From positions 1 to 64,000 of the forward strand of contig CAJULR010000009.1 of NCBI GenBank assembly GCA_910587375.1: a stretch of DNA of 64,000 bases, written 5' to 3'. Positions 42,853-52,109 of the stretch are shown piece by piece. The notes beneath the pieces are model-generated. The model did no database searches and was not told where the DNA came from. It worked only from the letters and a program-made list of their open reading frames with translations. Made by a program: the position numbers and the translations under genes. This DNA is from Candidatus Gastranaerophilales bacterium. GTDB lineage: Bacteria; Cyanobacteriota; Vampirovibrionia; Gastranaerophilales; Gastranaerophilaceae. Position 1 is the stretch's first letter. Each line of letters begins with the position of its first letter.

Positions 42853-42936
42853 GGATTTTAACCGCCTAAGAAAAAGGCGCGTTGAAGTTTTTTGAAACGG
42901 GTGGTTTTTCTTTAAAAATTGGTGTAATATTTTCCT

Positions 42937-43395
42937 ATGACGCTTGATCATGTGAACACAATTGCAAAAGACAACCTAAAAGATAAGGTTTATAAGGAAC
43001 AGAGGAAAAAGAACACAAAAATCAGGTTTTATCATTCCTTTATGACCATTGTGCTTTTGCTGTGCGTTTTTCAGATAGGATATAGCGCCCTTTTAAACAT
43101 TTCAAAAATTGTTATGTATAGGGCGAAGATTATAAAATCGAACGATTTAAAATTGAAGGCAGAAGTCAGGAACAAAAAGCTTAAAGAGGAACTAAACAAT
43201 TTTAATTCAATGCAAAGAGTGGAATCAATTGCAAGAAATAACCTCAAAATGGCCGCAGAAAATGAGGTTTTGGTTATAATTAACGAGCCGGAGCCTGAAA
43301 GTTATGCTCCAAAAACCTTTAAGCAAAAGCTTATCTTCTTTTTTGAAGAAAACGTTGCAAAAAAGTTTGTTCGCGCCGAAGACACAATTCATTAG
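42937..43395 (+). CDS. DivIC/FtsB-like septum formation protein
   Basis: 152 residues: a cytosolic basic N-terminus, one membrane helix (about 33-52, SFMTIVLLLCVFQIGYSALL), a coiled coil (about 65-100), then RVESIARNNLKMAAENEVLV, the DivIC/FtsB closing motif. It would act in the divisome beside FtsL/FtsQ. The C-terminal 35 residues are an extra amphipathic tail. A TAATAT box ends 6 bp before the ATG with no ribosome site. The preceding 15 bases match those before the GT2 gene. Confidence 0.82.
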   Translation: MTLDHVNTIAKDNLKDKVYKEQRKKNTKIRFYHSFMTIVLLLCVFQIGYSALLNISKIVMYRAKIIKSNDLKLKAEVRNKKLKEELNNFNSMQRVESIARNNLKMAAENEVLVIINEPEPESYAPKTFKQKLIFFFEENVAKKFVRAEDTIH

Positions 43396-43431
43396 CTTAA
43401 ATTCGCCGGCTGAATTTTAACCAGCTAGGCC

Positions 43432-43929
43432 TTATGAAACTGTATCAAGCAAAGATTTTCTGGGCTTTTCTTTTGGTTTGCGCGCTTCTTCCACTGCTTG
43501 TCTAAAGCGGAAATTGTCTATAACAGTTCTTTTTGCGCCGTTGAAGAATTTTTCAAGGTCTTTTTTAAAACCGTTTCCTTCCTTCCAAAGTCTGCCGTCT
43601 TTTCTTGTGATTGGCAATTCAGCCTTAAAGAGCTCTCTTGTAGAGTCTTTTGAATCTCTGACATCAAAAGTTACGCTTTTTCCTGATTTTAAAACATTTC
43701 CTGCATACCAGTCGTCATAATGCATTTCAAGCACAAAAGAAGCGTCGTCCGGGGTGTTTTCTTCAATTTCTCTTTTAAAGGTGTCAACTGTTTCTTGGAA
43801 AATCTCCCTTTCTTCGCCTTCGGGGATTTTTGACACTATTTCTTCAACCCCTTTATTTTTGTCGTTTTTCATTACGACTTGCATTTGTCCTTTAAAATTT
43901 GTATTTGAATATGAAATCGGCTGTATCAT
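43432..43929 (-). CDS. Unknown protein with N-terminal NFKG motif
   Basis: 165 residues, soluble, no recognised domain. It begins MIQPISYSNTNFKGQMQVVM, with NFKG at residues 11-14, the same motif style as in the proteins at 31824, 19222 and 11921. The rest is a mixed alpha/beta-looking sequence with a basic tail (EARKPKEKPRKS). AAGGAAAG precedes the start. Convergent with the DivIC-like gene. Confidence 0.68.
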   Translation of the reverse strand: MIQPISYSNTNFKGQMQVVMKNDKNKGVEEIVSKIPEGEEREIFQETVDTFKREIEENTPDDASFVLEMHYDDWYAGNVLKSGKSVTFDVRDSKDSTRELFKAELPITRKDGRLWKEGNGFKKDLEKFFNGAKRTVIDNFRFRQAVEEARKPKEKPRKSLLDTVS

Positions 43930-44088
43930 TTTTCTTTCCTTAAAAATTGTTGTTAACCAAGTATGTGTTATAAAACTCCAAAATTTAAAATGTTGCGCTT
44001 TTGTTTTTCATTTTAAATTGCGAAGAATTACTATTCTACAGCCTGAAAAATTAAAATCAATACCAATAAAGAAGTTTAAAATACGTAT

Positions 44089-44126
44089 AAGACCGGTTTT
44101 CAATGTGAGAAAAACCGGTCTTTGTT
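44089..44126. terminator. Strong hairpin terminator
   Basis: AAGACCGGTTTT pairs with AAAACCGGTCTT around a 10-base loop, with T-rich flanks. It lies about 50 bp past the stop of the small ORF at 44178 (minus strand), which it probably terminates. Confidence 0.75.
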
Positions 44127-44177
44127 GTTGTTAATTTAAAGTGCTCCGTGTTTTGTTTATGCGAAGCGGGCAGGATT

Positions 44178-44333
44178 TTACTTAAACATTACGACGTTTG
44201 ATTTTTTTGGTTCGCCCCCGTCAAGCGCTCTTATTGCAGAATATGCCATTGCCCTGCGTTTTTTTGCGCCGGTTAACATCATTTCAATGCAATTAAAGCT
44301 GTTGCTTGTTGGTTTTGAACTTTTCTTTAACAT
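44178..44333 (-). CDS. Candidate 51-residue basic small protein
   Basis: ATG at 44333, stop at 44178. An AAAAGGG ribosome site lies 9 bases before the ATG and a TATAAT-like box just upstream. A strong terminator follows about 50 bp after the stop. The product starts MLKKSSKPTSNSFNCIEMM and ends DGGEPKKSNVVMFK, hydrophilic and Lys/Arg-rich, with no known motif. The complete unit of promoter, ribosome site, ORF and terminator is what supports it. Confidence 0.6.
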   Translation of the reverse strand: MLKKSSKPTSNSFNCIEMMLTGAKKRRAMAYSAIRALDGGEPKKSNVVMFK

Positions 44334-44442
44334 TTATTAAAACCCTTTTATAATTTGCTTTGTGCGTATATATTTTTATTCGGATGAAACCTTGCATGAC
44401 TTTATATTTTTAAGCTTTAATGTTACAAAATTTTACATAGAA

Positions 44443-44470
44443 AAAAGCTCCGTTTTATCGGAGCTTTTAA
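44443..44470 (-). terminator. Terminator of the grx/TPR operon
   Basis: AAAAGCTCCG pairs with CGGAGCTTTT around TTTTAT, with T-rich sequence after it on the minus strand, about 30 bp past the glutaredoxin stop codon. Confidence 0.8.
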
Positions 44471-44498
44471 ATATATCTGCAATACTTTTAAAGACGTG

Positions 44499-44750
44499 CT
44501 AGAACTTTAATTCGCCGCTTTCATGGGCTGCAATTAAATCTGTATAGCCGCCAATTCTTTTTCCGTCAATAATAATTTGCGGAACAGTAACATCTCCTTC
44601 AATGTTAAATTCTTTTCCCAACTTTTTTCTCATCTCGTCTTCGTTGCCATCAATTTTATATTGGGTAAATTTAACGTTATGGTCGTTTAAAAAAGCGAGT
44701 GCGCGTTTGCAAAAAGGGCAATAATCAAGGGTGTAAATTTCAACATTCAT
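44499..44750 (-). CDS. grxC: Glutaredoxin (GrxC type)
   Basis: 83-residue dithiol glutaredoxin. The active site is YCPFCKRA near the N-terminus; VTVPQIIIDGKRIGGYTDL gives the cis-Pro and glutathione-binding GG. It reduces disulfides with glutathione as electron source. It starts 4 bp after the TPR gene and ends at a terminator, so the two form an operon. Confidence 0.94.
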   Translation of the reverse strand: MNVEIYTLDYCPFCKRALAFLNDHNVKFTQYKIDGNEDEMRKKLGKEFNIEGDVTVPQIIIDGKRIGGYTDLIAAHESGELKF

Positions 44751-44754
44751 AAGT

Positions 44755-45249
44755 TCAAATCCTTTCTAAAATTTTCTTTACACTGTCCTTTTCATCTTCC
44801 GCTATATCAAGCTTTATGTAGTCTTCAAAATATTCTCTGGCGCTTTCTTTGTCCCCTCTTGCCATAAAAAGCATTCCAAGTTTTTTATATGCAAAAGGAA
44901 AATTTTCATTCAAAGTGTTCGCCTTAAGGTAAGCCCCAATTGCTTTATCCAGCTGGTCATCTGCCTGATAGGCTTCGCCCAGCATAAAATAAAGAAGGGA
45001 ACTTTGGGTTTTCTCTAAAACCAATTCTAAATTAGAAACAGCAGAAGAGTAATTACCCATTTCCATAAAAATTCTGGCTAATTCATAGTTATAATCCACA
45101 TTGTCAGGCTCATCTTCTGTTGCAATGCCTAAAAGTTCCATCGCATCGTCATATCTGCAATCAGAAATCAGCTCTCTTATAAAATCGAGCCTTGAGGGCT
45201 GTAGATTTTCTTCTTCCGTTTTTTGTTGATTTATTTCTTTTTTATCCAT
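44755..45249 (-). CDS. Small TPR protein upstream of glutaredoxin
   Basis: 164 residues with about three to four TPR units, for example YSSAVSNLELVLEKTQSSLL and LDKAIGAYLKANTLNENFPF. No signal peptide. A leader of only a few bases is expected because a TATTAT box lies 12 bp upstream of the ATG; no ribosome site. Same operon as grxC. Divergent from yebC. Confidence 0.85.
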   Translation of the reverse strand: MDKKEINQQKTEEENLQPSRLDFIRELISDCRYDDAMELLGIATEDEPDNVDYNYELARIFMEMGNYSSAVSNLELVLEKTQSSLLYFMLGEAYQADDQLDKAIGAYLKANTLNENFPFAYKKLGMLFMARGDKESAREYFEDYIKLDIAEDEKDSVKKILERI

Positions 45250-45251
45250 AC

Positions 45252-45266
45252 AATTTATTGTATAAT
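45252..45266. promoter_or_regulatory. Overlapping divergent -10 region (TPR gene/yebC)
   Basis: TATAAT at 45261-45266 faces yebC, and on the other strand TATTAT within the same AT-rich stretch faces the TPR gene. No clear -35 on either side, so this is tentative. Confidence 0.4.
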
Positions 45267-45296
45267 ATACAAAAAGAAAAGTAAAAAGGAATTAAT

Positions 45297-46088
45297 ATGT
45301 CAGGGCATTCAAAGTGGGCAAATATTAAACATAAAAAGGCAAAGGCAGACGCTGCGCGCGGTGTAAACTTTGCGAAGTTTTCAAGAGAAATAATTATCGC
45401 TGCTAAAATGGGCGGTGCGGACCCTGCGGGAAATTTCCGCTTAAGAACCGCAATTGACAAAGCAAAAGCTGGCGGCCTTCCAAACGATACAATTAAAAGA
45501 GCAATTGAAAAAGGCGCAGGCGGCGGAGGCTCTGAAAACTTTGAAGAATTAACCTATGAAGGATACGGAGCAGGCGGTGTTGCAGTGTTTATTGAGGCTG
45601 CAACCGATAACAAAAACAGAACCGCAGGTGATATTAGAAGTTTCTTTACCAAATTTGGCGGTAACCTTGGTGCAGATGGCTGTGTAGGCTGGATATTTGA
45701 GCCTTGCGGAATGCTTACTTTTGATAAAATAGTTGAGCCTGAAGACAAAAAAAGCAAGGAAAAGCCAAAAGAAATCACGCTGGATGAGGTTTTAGAGGCA
45801 AGCCTTGAGTTTGAACCGAAGGATGTTTTTGAAGAAGACGATGAAATCAAGGTGACAACAACGGTTGAAAACTTCCAGGCTACAGTTGAAGGGTTTGAAA
45901 AAATCGGCATGAAGCCAAAAACAGCAGAGCTTACAAGAATTCCAAGCAATTCATCCGAGGTGACTGACCCTGAAATTGCAAAAAAGGTTCTTCTTTTGAT
46001 GGAAAAGCTTGAAGAGCATGATGATGTTCAAAATGTTTATTCAAACTTTGATATTGACGAAGATTTAATGAATTCGATTAATTTATAA
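45297..46088 (+). CDS. YebC/PmpR-family protein
   Basis: 263 residues with the invariant opening MSGHSKWANIKHKKAKADAA. GGAGGGGSENFEELTYEGYG, then FTKFGGNLGADGCVGWIF, are family blocks. YebC-type proteins are described as DNA-binding regulators or as translation factors easing proline-stretch stalling. The acidic insert around residues 148-165 (KKSKEKPKEITLDE) is somewhat longer than usual. AAGGA lies before the start. Confidence 0.95.
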   Translation: MSGHSKWANIKHKKAKADAARGVNFAKFSREIIIAAKMGGADPAGNFRLRTAIDKAKAGGLPNDTIKRAIEKGAGGGGSENFEELTYEGYGAGGVAVFIEAATDNKNRTAGDIRSFFTKFGGNLGADGCVGWIFEPCGMLTFDKIVEPEDKKSKEKPKEITLDEVLEASLEFEPKDVFEEDDEIKVTTTVENFQATVEGFEKIGMKPKTAELTRIPSNSSEVTDPEIAKKVLLLMEKLEEHDDVQNVYSNFDIDEDLMNSINL

Positions 46089-46133
46089 TCAAAAGATTTA
46101 AAGAAAGCAAAGAAGCAGGAAAGCGGGTTTTAA

Positions 46134-49100
46134 ATGCAAGATGGGCCAAACGAGCTTAAGCAAGGCACCTTGAAACTTGATTTTGGCACAGAAATTGCAG
46201 AGGCACGGCCAAAAATTACGCCAAACTCAAGGCAAAAAGAGGCCATAGACACAATCCAAGGCCCTGTTATGCTTCTTGCGGGACCGGGGACCGGGAAAAC
46301 TTTCACGCTTATTGAGCGTATTAAAAATATGCTAAATAGGGGAGTTTTGCCTTCTGAAATTCTTTGTCTGACATTTTCTGAGGCTGCAAGCAGCGAAATG
46401 AAGACAAGGCTTGTGAAATCAATGCCTGAAAGCACAACATGCGCTATGGGGGTTTGTGTTTCAACTTACCATAGTTTTTGTAAGGATATAATTGACCGTT
46501 TTCCAAGCAAATTTGAGCTTTTAGATAATGTTCAGGTTGTAGATGATATTACAAAGCAGGCAATTGTAAAAGAATGTATTGATGAATACCATAGAGAATT
46601 TGGGGTTGAATTTTTAAAAGACAAATGGAACAACAGATATCATTACGTTGGGCAGATAATTTCTGCGATTGATTTTGTAAAAAGGGAGCGGATTTCAAGG
46701 GAAGAATATTTTGATTACTTTGAAAAAGACCCAAATTGGCTGCCGCATTTAGATGAATTAAAGGATGAATATAAAGAGCGCGAAGAAAAAGGAAAGCTTG
46801 TTAAAACCTTTGTTGAAAAGGTTGAAAACTTTGAGAAAAAACTTGGCAAGGCGCGGGAATTTTATTCAATTTATGAACTTTACGAAAAAGGCCTCCGCCA
46901 ACATAATTTAATCGATTTTTCAGACATGTTGAACCTTGTTTTAAAGACGGTTGAATATGATGATGAACTTTTAGAAGAGGCCGCAGGGGTTTATAAATAT
47001 ATTCTGGTGGATGAATATCAAGACACTAATTCCGGGCAGAATGAACTTATTTTTCAAATTGCGCGCGGGGCGAAAACGAACAATATATTTGTTGTCGGGG
47101 ATGATGATCAGATAATATATTCTTTTCAGGGGGCGCGTTGTGACAACCTTAAAACTTTCCTTAGAAAATATCCTAAAACCAAGGTTATTTGCCTTAATGA
47201 AAACAACCGCTCAAGCCAGCTTGTTTTAGATTTTGCGGAAGATATTATTAAAAATGACCCGTCGCGCCTTACAAACGACCCTGAATTAAAGCTTTTGGGG
47301 ATTGATAAAAAATTAACCGCCAAAAATCAAAACGTGATTTCAAAAGAGGAAGAGATTAAGCTTTCTTTTTACGCACAAACAATTCAAGAGAATAATAAAA
47401 TTGTTGATGAGATTGAAAACCTTATAAACAAAGGGGTTGAACCCAAAGAAATTGCGGTTCTTGCAAAAAGGAACGATTTTTTAATTCCTTTTGCAAAGAT
47501 TTTGAAGGCAAAAAATATTCCATATCAACTAAACCGCCAAAAAAGCGTTTTTGAAATTCCTGCGTTTATTATCACATATTTTTACCTAAAATGTCTTGAT
47601 AATACATACAAAGGGGCGGATAAACTTTTTGGGCTTCTTGTAAATGAACCGTTTTTAATTGATGAAAAAGATTATTTTGAACTTTTAAAACAAAGCAGAA
47701 TGAATGTTTCAAAGGCAGAAAAGCCCGGAATTAAAGAGAAGAATTTCTTTAATATAATTGAAGAAAACCTGGACACTTTGTTTAAAGATTCTAAAAAAAT
47801 TAAGAATTTTTACGAAACTTTTACAAACCTTAAAAAGTTAAAATCCTCTAAGGGTTTAAGCGCTTTAATTTATGATGTTCTTTTAAAAACAGGGATTTTA
47901 GAATATTTTTCAAACAGGGCAGAAGAAAAGTTTGAAAATCTGGCCGCCATAAAGCGCCTTACAAAAGAGGCCTGGTCGTACACCCGTCTGCACAAAACAG
48001 CAACGCTTTCTGATTTTATTTCCCATCTTGATACATATTTAAGCCAGGGAATTAAGATGGAGATTGAAAAAAATCCGTATTCAAACAACGCTGTTCAGCT
48101 TTTAACCTACCATGGCTCCAAGGGAAGAGAGTTTGAGTATGTTTTTATGCCGCAATTAACTTCAAAGCTTTGGGAAAATTCCAGACCGCCCGGGAAGCTT
48201 GATTTACCCGTAAAAGAGTCTAAATTTTCTGATGATAAAAACGAAAACAAAAAAGCAGAGCTTTTAAAGCTTATGTTTGTCGGGATTACGCGCTCAAAAT
48301 TCGGGCTGTATTTAAGTTATTCAAACTGTGATGATGATATGAACGTTCAGGCGGCAAGCACGTATTTGCAAAGTGAAATTTTAAATAACAGTGCGCTTTG
48401 TAAAAAAACATCTTACGAGCTTGATTTAGAAGGGTATAGCGAAGAATTAAAGAATTTTATTTTATATCAGGAATCTTTAAATGTGCAGGCGGAATTAAAA
48501 GAGCGCACGGAAGATATAAAAGTGAGCGCTTCATCTTTGAATGAATATTTAAGCTGTCCTTTAAAATATTATTATTCAGACATTTTGGATGTTCCTGTTT
48601 TATCAGAAGACACAGACAACCTTTCTTTTGGCTCTGCTGTGCACTTTGCGCTTGAAAAGATGGCTCGTGTCGGAAAAGAAAGGGGTCAATATCCAACTTT
48701 AGCGGAAGTTTTAGAATATTTTAGAGAAAAAATGGGTACGCTTGAATTTAAAGATTTGGAATCTCGCGAAGAATATCAAAGAAGGGGCGAAGAGGTTTTT
48801 AACACAAATTATTTAAAACTCACGGAAACTTCTGTTGAAAACATTTTGGCTTCTGAACTTCGGCTTGAATTTAAAGAGGATGGCTATACCCTAAAAGGCT
48901 TTGCAGACAGGGTAATTCAGGCGGGCGGAAATATTTATATCTATGATTTTAAAACAGGAACGCCAAAGAAGGTGAAGCCTGATGAAAAATATCATAATCA
49001 GCTTCAATTTTATAAATATTTGTATGAAAAAATGAACCCGGGCGCAAAAGTTTGCGATTGTGCGCTTTTATACCTTGAAAAAGGGTTTAATTATTCAAAC

Positions 49101-49256
49101 GCAAACCTGACAGATGAAGACAATATGGCAATTGAAGCAAAAATCAAGGCTTTTGTTCAGGATGTTAAAAATCTGCATTTTGAACCGACGCCGTCTTTGG
49201 ACGCTTGTAAATATTGCGGCTATAGCTTAATTTGTAAACTTGCACAAAATGATTAA
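46134..49256 (+). CDS. UvrD/Rep-family helicase fused to a RecB-type Fe-S nuclease
   Basis: 1040 residues. The superfamily 1A helicase has Walker A AGPGTGKTFTLI (50-56), LVDEYQDTNSGQ (motif II), YHGSKGREFEYVF and FVGITRSKFGL. The C-terminal third is a PD-(D/E)xK nuclease with YIYDFKTGTPKK. An iron-sulfur staple is formed by Cys808 (SCPLK) and Cys1025, Cys1028, Cys1034 (CKYCGYSLIC). This single-chain layout recalls AdnA/AdnB or AddA/B end-resection enzymes for double-strand break repair. No partner subunit is adjacent. Its tail faces the competence gene comEC. Confidence 0.93.
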   Translation: MQDGPNELKQGTLKLDFGTEIAEARPKITPNSRQKEAIDTIQGPVMLLAGPGTGKTFTLIERIKNMLNRGVLPSEILCLTFSEAASSEMKTRLVKSMPESTTCAMGVCVSTYHSFCKDIIDRFPSKFELLDNVQVVDDITKQAIVKECIDEYHREFGVEFLKDKWNNRYHYVGQIISAIDFVKRERISREEYFDYFEKDPNWLPHLDELKDEYKEREEKGKLVKTFVEKVENFEKKLGKAREFYSIYELYEKGLRQHNLIDFSDMLNLVLKTVEYDDELLEEAAGVYKYILVDEYQDTNSGQNELIFQIARGAKTNNIFVVGDDDQIIYSFQGARCDNLKTFLRKYPKTKVICLNENNRSSQLVLDFAEDIIKNDPSRLTNDPELKLLGIDKKLTAKNQNVISKEEEIKLSFYAQTIQENNKIVDEIENLINKGVEPKEIAVLAKRNDFLIPFAKILKAKNIPYQLNRQKSVFEIPAFIITYFYLKCLDNTYKGADKLFGLLVNEPFLIDEKDYFELLKQSRMNVSKAEKPGIKEKNFFNIIEENLDTLFKDSKKIKNFYETFTNLKKLKSSKGLSALIYDVLLKTGILEYFSNRAEEKFENLAAIKRLTKEAWSYTRLHKTATLSDFISHLDTYLSQGIKMEIEKNPYSNNAVQLLTYHGSKGREFEYVFMPQLTSKLWENSRPPGKLDLPVKESKFSDDKNENKKAELLKLMFVGITRSKFGLYLSYSNCDDDMNVQAASTYLQSEILNNSALCKKTSYELDLEGYSEELKNFILYQESLNVQAELKERTEDIKVSASSLNEYLSCPLKYYYSDILDVPVLSEDTDNLSFGSAVHFALEKMARVGKERGQYPTLAEVLEYFREKMGTLEFKDLESREEYQRRGEEVFNTNYLKLTETSVENILASELRLEFKEDGYTLKGFADRVIQAGGNIYIYDFKTGTPKKVKPDEKYHNQLQFYKYLYEKMNPGAKVCDCALLYLEKGFNYSNANLTDEDNMAIEAKIKAFVQDVKNLHFEPTPSLDACKYCGYSLICKLAQND

Positions 49257-49275
49257 AATTTTAATCCAAATATGA

Positions 49276-51930
49276 TTAAAGCGTTGATACAAGGGGCTTT
49301 TTAAGGACGTTTGGTTTTTGCTTTTGAAATTTTTTATTTGGCAAAAAGGTGTGAATTTCAGATTTTCCGTTTGGGCGCGAAATGAATTTTATGGCACCTG
49401 AATTTTTTGTAAAATATATTTTGCTAAAAACATTTTTGCTGCAGGGTTTTTCAAGAAGTTCCAGCGTTTCATTGCTTGGGTGTCCGTAGTTATTCTGCCC
49501 GGTTGAAATTATTATAAATTCAGGCTTTAAATATTCAAGCATTTCCCTGTTTAAAACGTTTTTTGCCCCGTGGTGTCCAAGTTTTAAAAGTTTTAAGCCT
49601 TTTGTTTCAATTTCTTTTGGAAGATTATTTTTAATTGAATTAAACGCTAAAATTCCGCCGTCTGCCATAAAAAGCGCATATTCACCTCTGTTTTTAATGA
49701 GCACAATTGTTGAGGTTTCGTTTTCAAATTTATCTTTGTTGAGTCCTTCTGTTGCAGCTTTTTGAAGCACCGGCGCAAAAGTTTGAACTTCAAAATTTTC
49801 TTCTGCATAAACTTTTTTATTGCTTGCAATTTCTTTGTTTATGCCGTTTTCTTTTAAATATTTTAAAATTTCGCAGGAATTTTTTGTGTCGCAAGTTTGC
49901 TTTTGAATAATAACGTTCTTCACCCTGATATTTTCCAAAATATCAATGGTTCCGCCTGAATGGTCGTTATCAAAATGCGTCACAATTAGATGTTCCAAAG
50001 TTCTTATGTTTTTATCATATAAATATTCAAGCATAACCCGCTTTGCGCCAGAAACTCCCTTGTAGGGCAGCTTTCCTGTGTCTATCATTATATATTTATT
50101 CTTTGGGGTTTTAATTAAAAAGCTGTCTGCGTTTCCAACGTCGTACGCTAAAATTTCAAAGTTTCCGCTTTGTGGCTGGATAAGCCCAAAAATACCCCCT
50201 AAAAGTAAAATTAAACCAAATATTCCAAGCGCGATATTTATCTTTAACTTTTTAAAGTTATGTTTTAAAGATGTAATAAATATTAATATAAATGAATAAT
50301 ATACAATGATTAAAAATATATTCCCGGAGGGGATTTTAATAATTGACCCAGGAAGCTTTGAAAAGAAATCCGAAACAGTTAAAAGCACTGTAATTAAAGG
50401 GTTTAAGATGAAGCTTGAAGTGTGCACGATAAAATCTCCCAAAATAGGAATAAGGCTTAAAACCGAGCTTACAAAGCCTATAAAGCTTATAATTCCAATA
50501 AAGGGGACGACTGCAATGTTTGCAAAGACACTGTATGGGGTGAATGTGTTGAAATAATATCCTTGCAAAGGTGCTGCCCAAAGCTGCGCCACAAGGGGAA
50601 CGAGGACTATGCTTAAAAGAGAGATGGGTGAAAACAAAAATGCTGCAGCACGAAGAGGTGCCGGGCTTTTAGAAAATTTGGATTTATAGGCGCGCTCTAT
50701 TGTTTTAAATTTGGCGCAAACAGGCTCAATGCAAGTGATAAGGCCGCCTGTTACAAGAAAAGAAAGTTCAAAACCTACGTCATTTAATAGTTTTGGGTTA
50801 AAAAGAAGCATAATAAAAGCCGTAAAGAAAATGAGTGCAAGGGTATCTGCTGCTTTAAACATTAATTTTCCAATTAAAATCAAAATAAGCATAATCGAAG
50901 CCCTTAAAATTGATGGTGGAAACCCTGTCATAAAGGTGTAAAGCACGACAATGCCAATTCCTGATAAAATGTTTGTTCTGTAGGGCAAATTCAAAAGGGA
51001 CGCTGCCCACCACCAAATTCCAAAAATAAGCGCCACATTTAGGCCGGAGGCTGCAAGAAGGTGCAAAAGCCCTGAATTAATGAAGGATTGCTTAATATCA
51101 TCAGGCGGGTTTATGGCGTCATCCCCAAAGACAACCCCGCCCAAAATCTCTAAATTCGGGCTTTTTACGTATTTTCCGTGTTTTGAAATTATTTTTGCCC
51201 TTGTTTTGTCAAGGCCGCTCAAGGCAAGCCACCAAAGCTCTTTCCCTTTGTTTCTTGCCTGTTTTATATTGGGTTTGCCCGTAATTTCAAAGTTTCCGTC
51301 TGAATAAAGAATCATAAACACATCTTTATTCTTTAAATATTTTTTATAATCAAATTCGCTTGGGTTTGTTGCTTCTTTTGGGGAACGCAAATTTCCTTTA
51401 ATTTTAATAATGTCGCCGATTTTTATCTTTTTATATTTTTCATTTTCATCAGATATTAAAGCCAAAATCCTTGTCTTGCTTGGTTTATAGCTTTTGTTTG
51501 CAAAGTCTGCTTCATAAACTTCCATATAAAACTTTGCAATACGTTTTTCTTTGCTTATGGCGGGAATTGAGTGCACCCTTCCTTTTAAAAGAACGTTGTT
51601 TGTGTTTGAAATTGAAGCGCCTGAAAGCAGATGATTTGCGGCAAAAATGGAAAAGCCGTCCGATTCTTTGTTGTGAAATTTTGCGTTTAAAAAACCGCCA
51701 AAGAATAAAAAGCAGAGCGTAAGGCAAAAGGCGGGGCGCAATTTGTTAAAAATGCACAATAGAATAAGTAAAAAGCAAATAACCCCTGCAAAAACTGCAC
51801 GCCATATGCCAAAAAAACCGTAAAATGTGCACAGGCCAAGGATATAAAAACCTGTAATTAAAGCTGTTTTAAGGCTTTTAGCTTCTAAAAGATTATTTTT
51901 TGCGCCGTTATCTTCTGCAAAATTTTCCAT
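49276..51930 (-). CDS. comEC: ComEC/Rec2 DNA-internalisation channel
   Basis: About 884 residues from the ATG at 51930 (a TTG lies one codon earlier). Order: N-terminal membrane helices with the DUF4131 OB-like domain, the Competence membrane core (GLLHLLAASGLNVALIFG) and a C-terminal metallo-beta-lactamase domain with THFDNDHSGGT and KLGHHGAKN. It forms the inner-membrane pore for single-stranded DNA uptake, and the lactamase domain may degrade the other strand. The layout is full length and the metal motif intact, so the gene looks functional. Convergent with the helicase-nuclease gene. Confidence 0.94.
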   Translation of the reverse strand: MENFAEDNGAKNNLLEAKSLKTALITGFYILGLCTFYGFFGIWRAVFAGVICFLLILLCIFNKLRPAFCLTLCFLFFGGFLNAKFHNKESDGFSIFAANHLLSGASISNTNNVLLKGRVHSIPAISKEKRIAKFYMEVYEADFANKSYKPSKTRILALISDENEKYKKIKIGDIIKIKGNLRSPKEATNPSEFDYKKYLKNKDVFMILYSDGNFEITGKPNIKQARNKGKELWWLALSGLDKTRAKIISKHGKYVKSPNLEILGGVVFGDDAINPPDDIKQSFINSGLLHLLAASGLNVALIFGIWWWAASLLNLPYRTNILSGIGIVVLYTFMTGFPPSILRASIMLILILIGKLMFKAADTLALIFFTAFIMLLFNPKLLNDVGFELSFLVTGGLITCIEPVCAKFKTIERAYKSKFSKSPAPLRAAAFLFSPISLLSIVLVPLVAQLWAAPLQGYYFNTFTPYSVFANIAVVPFIGIISFIGFVSSVLSLIPILGDFIVHTSSFILNPLITVLLTVSDFFSKLPGSIIKIPSGNIFLIIVYYSFILIFITSLKHNFKKLKINIALGIFGLILLLGGIFGLIQPQSGNFEILAYDVGNADSFLIKTPKNKYIMIDTGKLPYKGVSGAKRVMLEYLYDKNIRTLEHLIVTHFDNDHSGGTIDILENIRVKNVIIQKQTCDTKNSCEILKYLKENGINKEIASNKKVYAEENFEVQTFAPVLQKAATEGLNKDKFENETSTIVLIKNRGEYALFMADGGILAFNSIKNNLPKEIETKGLKLLKLGHHGAKNVLNREMLEYLKPEFIIISTGQNNYGHPSNETLELLEKPCSKNVFSKIYFTKNSGAIKFISRPNGKSEIHTFLPNKKFQKQKPNVLKKPLVSTL

Positions 51931-52045
51931 CAAAATTCAAACTAATATAATTCCAGACTACAGCTCAAATTATAGTACGAAAAGGCACGCGCAGGCGCTT
52001 TGAAACATCAATGTTAAGAAATGTTAAATAGTATATACTTTTTAT

Positions 52046-52092
52046 GGCAATTTTTTATACAAAGAATACTTTATTAATGCAAGAGAGATAAA
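52046..52092 (+). promoter_or_regulatory. Copy 2 of shared promoter-like element plus leader
   Basis: GGCAATTTTT, 10 bases, then ATACTTTAT (52066-52074), followed by the leader CAAGAGAGATAAA at 52080-52092. The same blocks at the same spacing precede the gene at 53585; the first two also precede the gene at 5823. The leader begins 6 bases after the second block, as an initially transcribed region would. Confidence 0.65.
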
Positions 52093-52109
52093 TTTTTTAA
52101 GGAGAGAAT

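Noticed and set aside
52046..52074. Sigma-54 or sigma-28 promoter reading of the shared element
   Set aside because: The GG/GC spacing of sigma-54 sites and the GCCGATAA box of sigma-28 sites are both missing.
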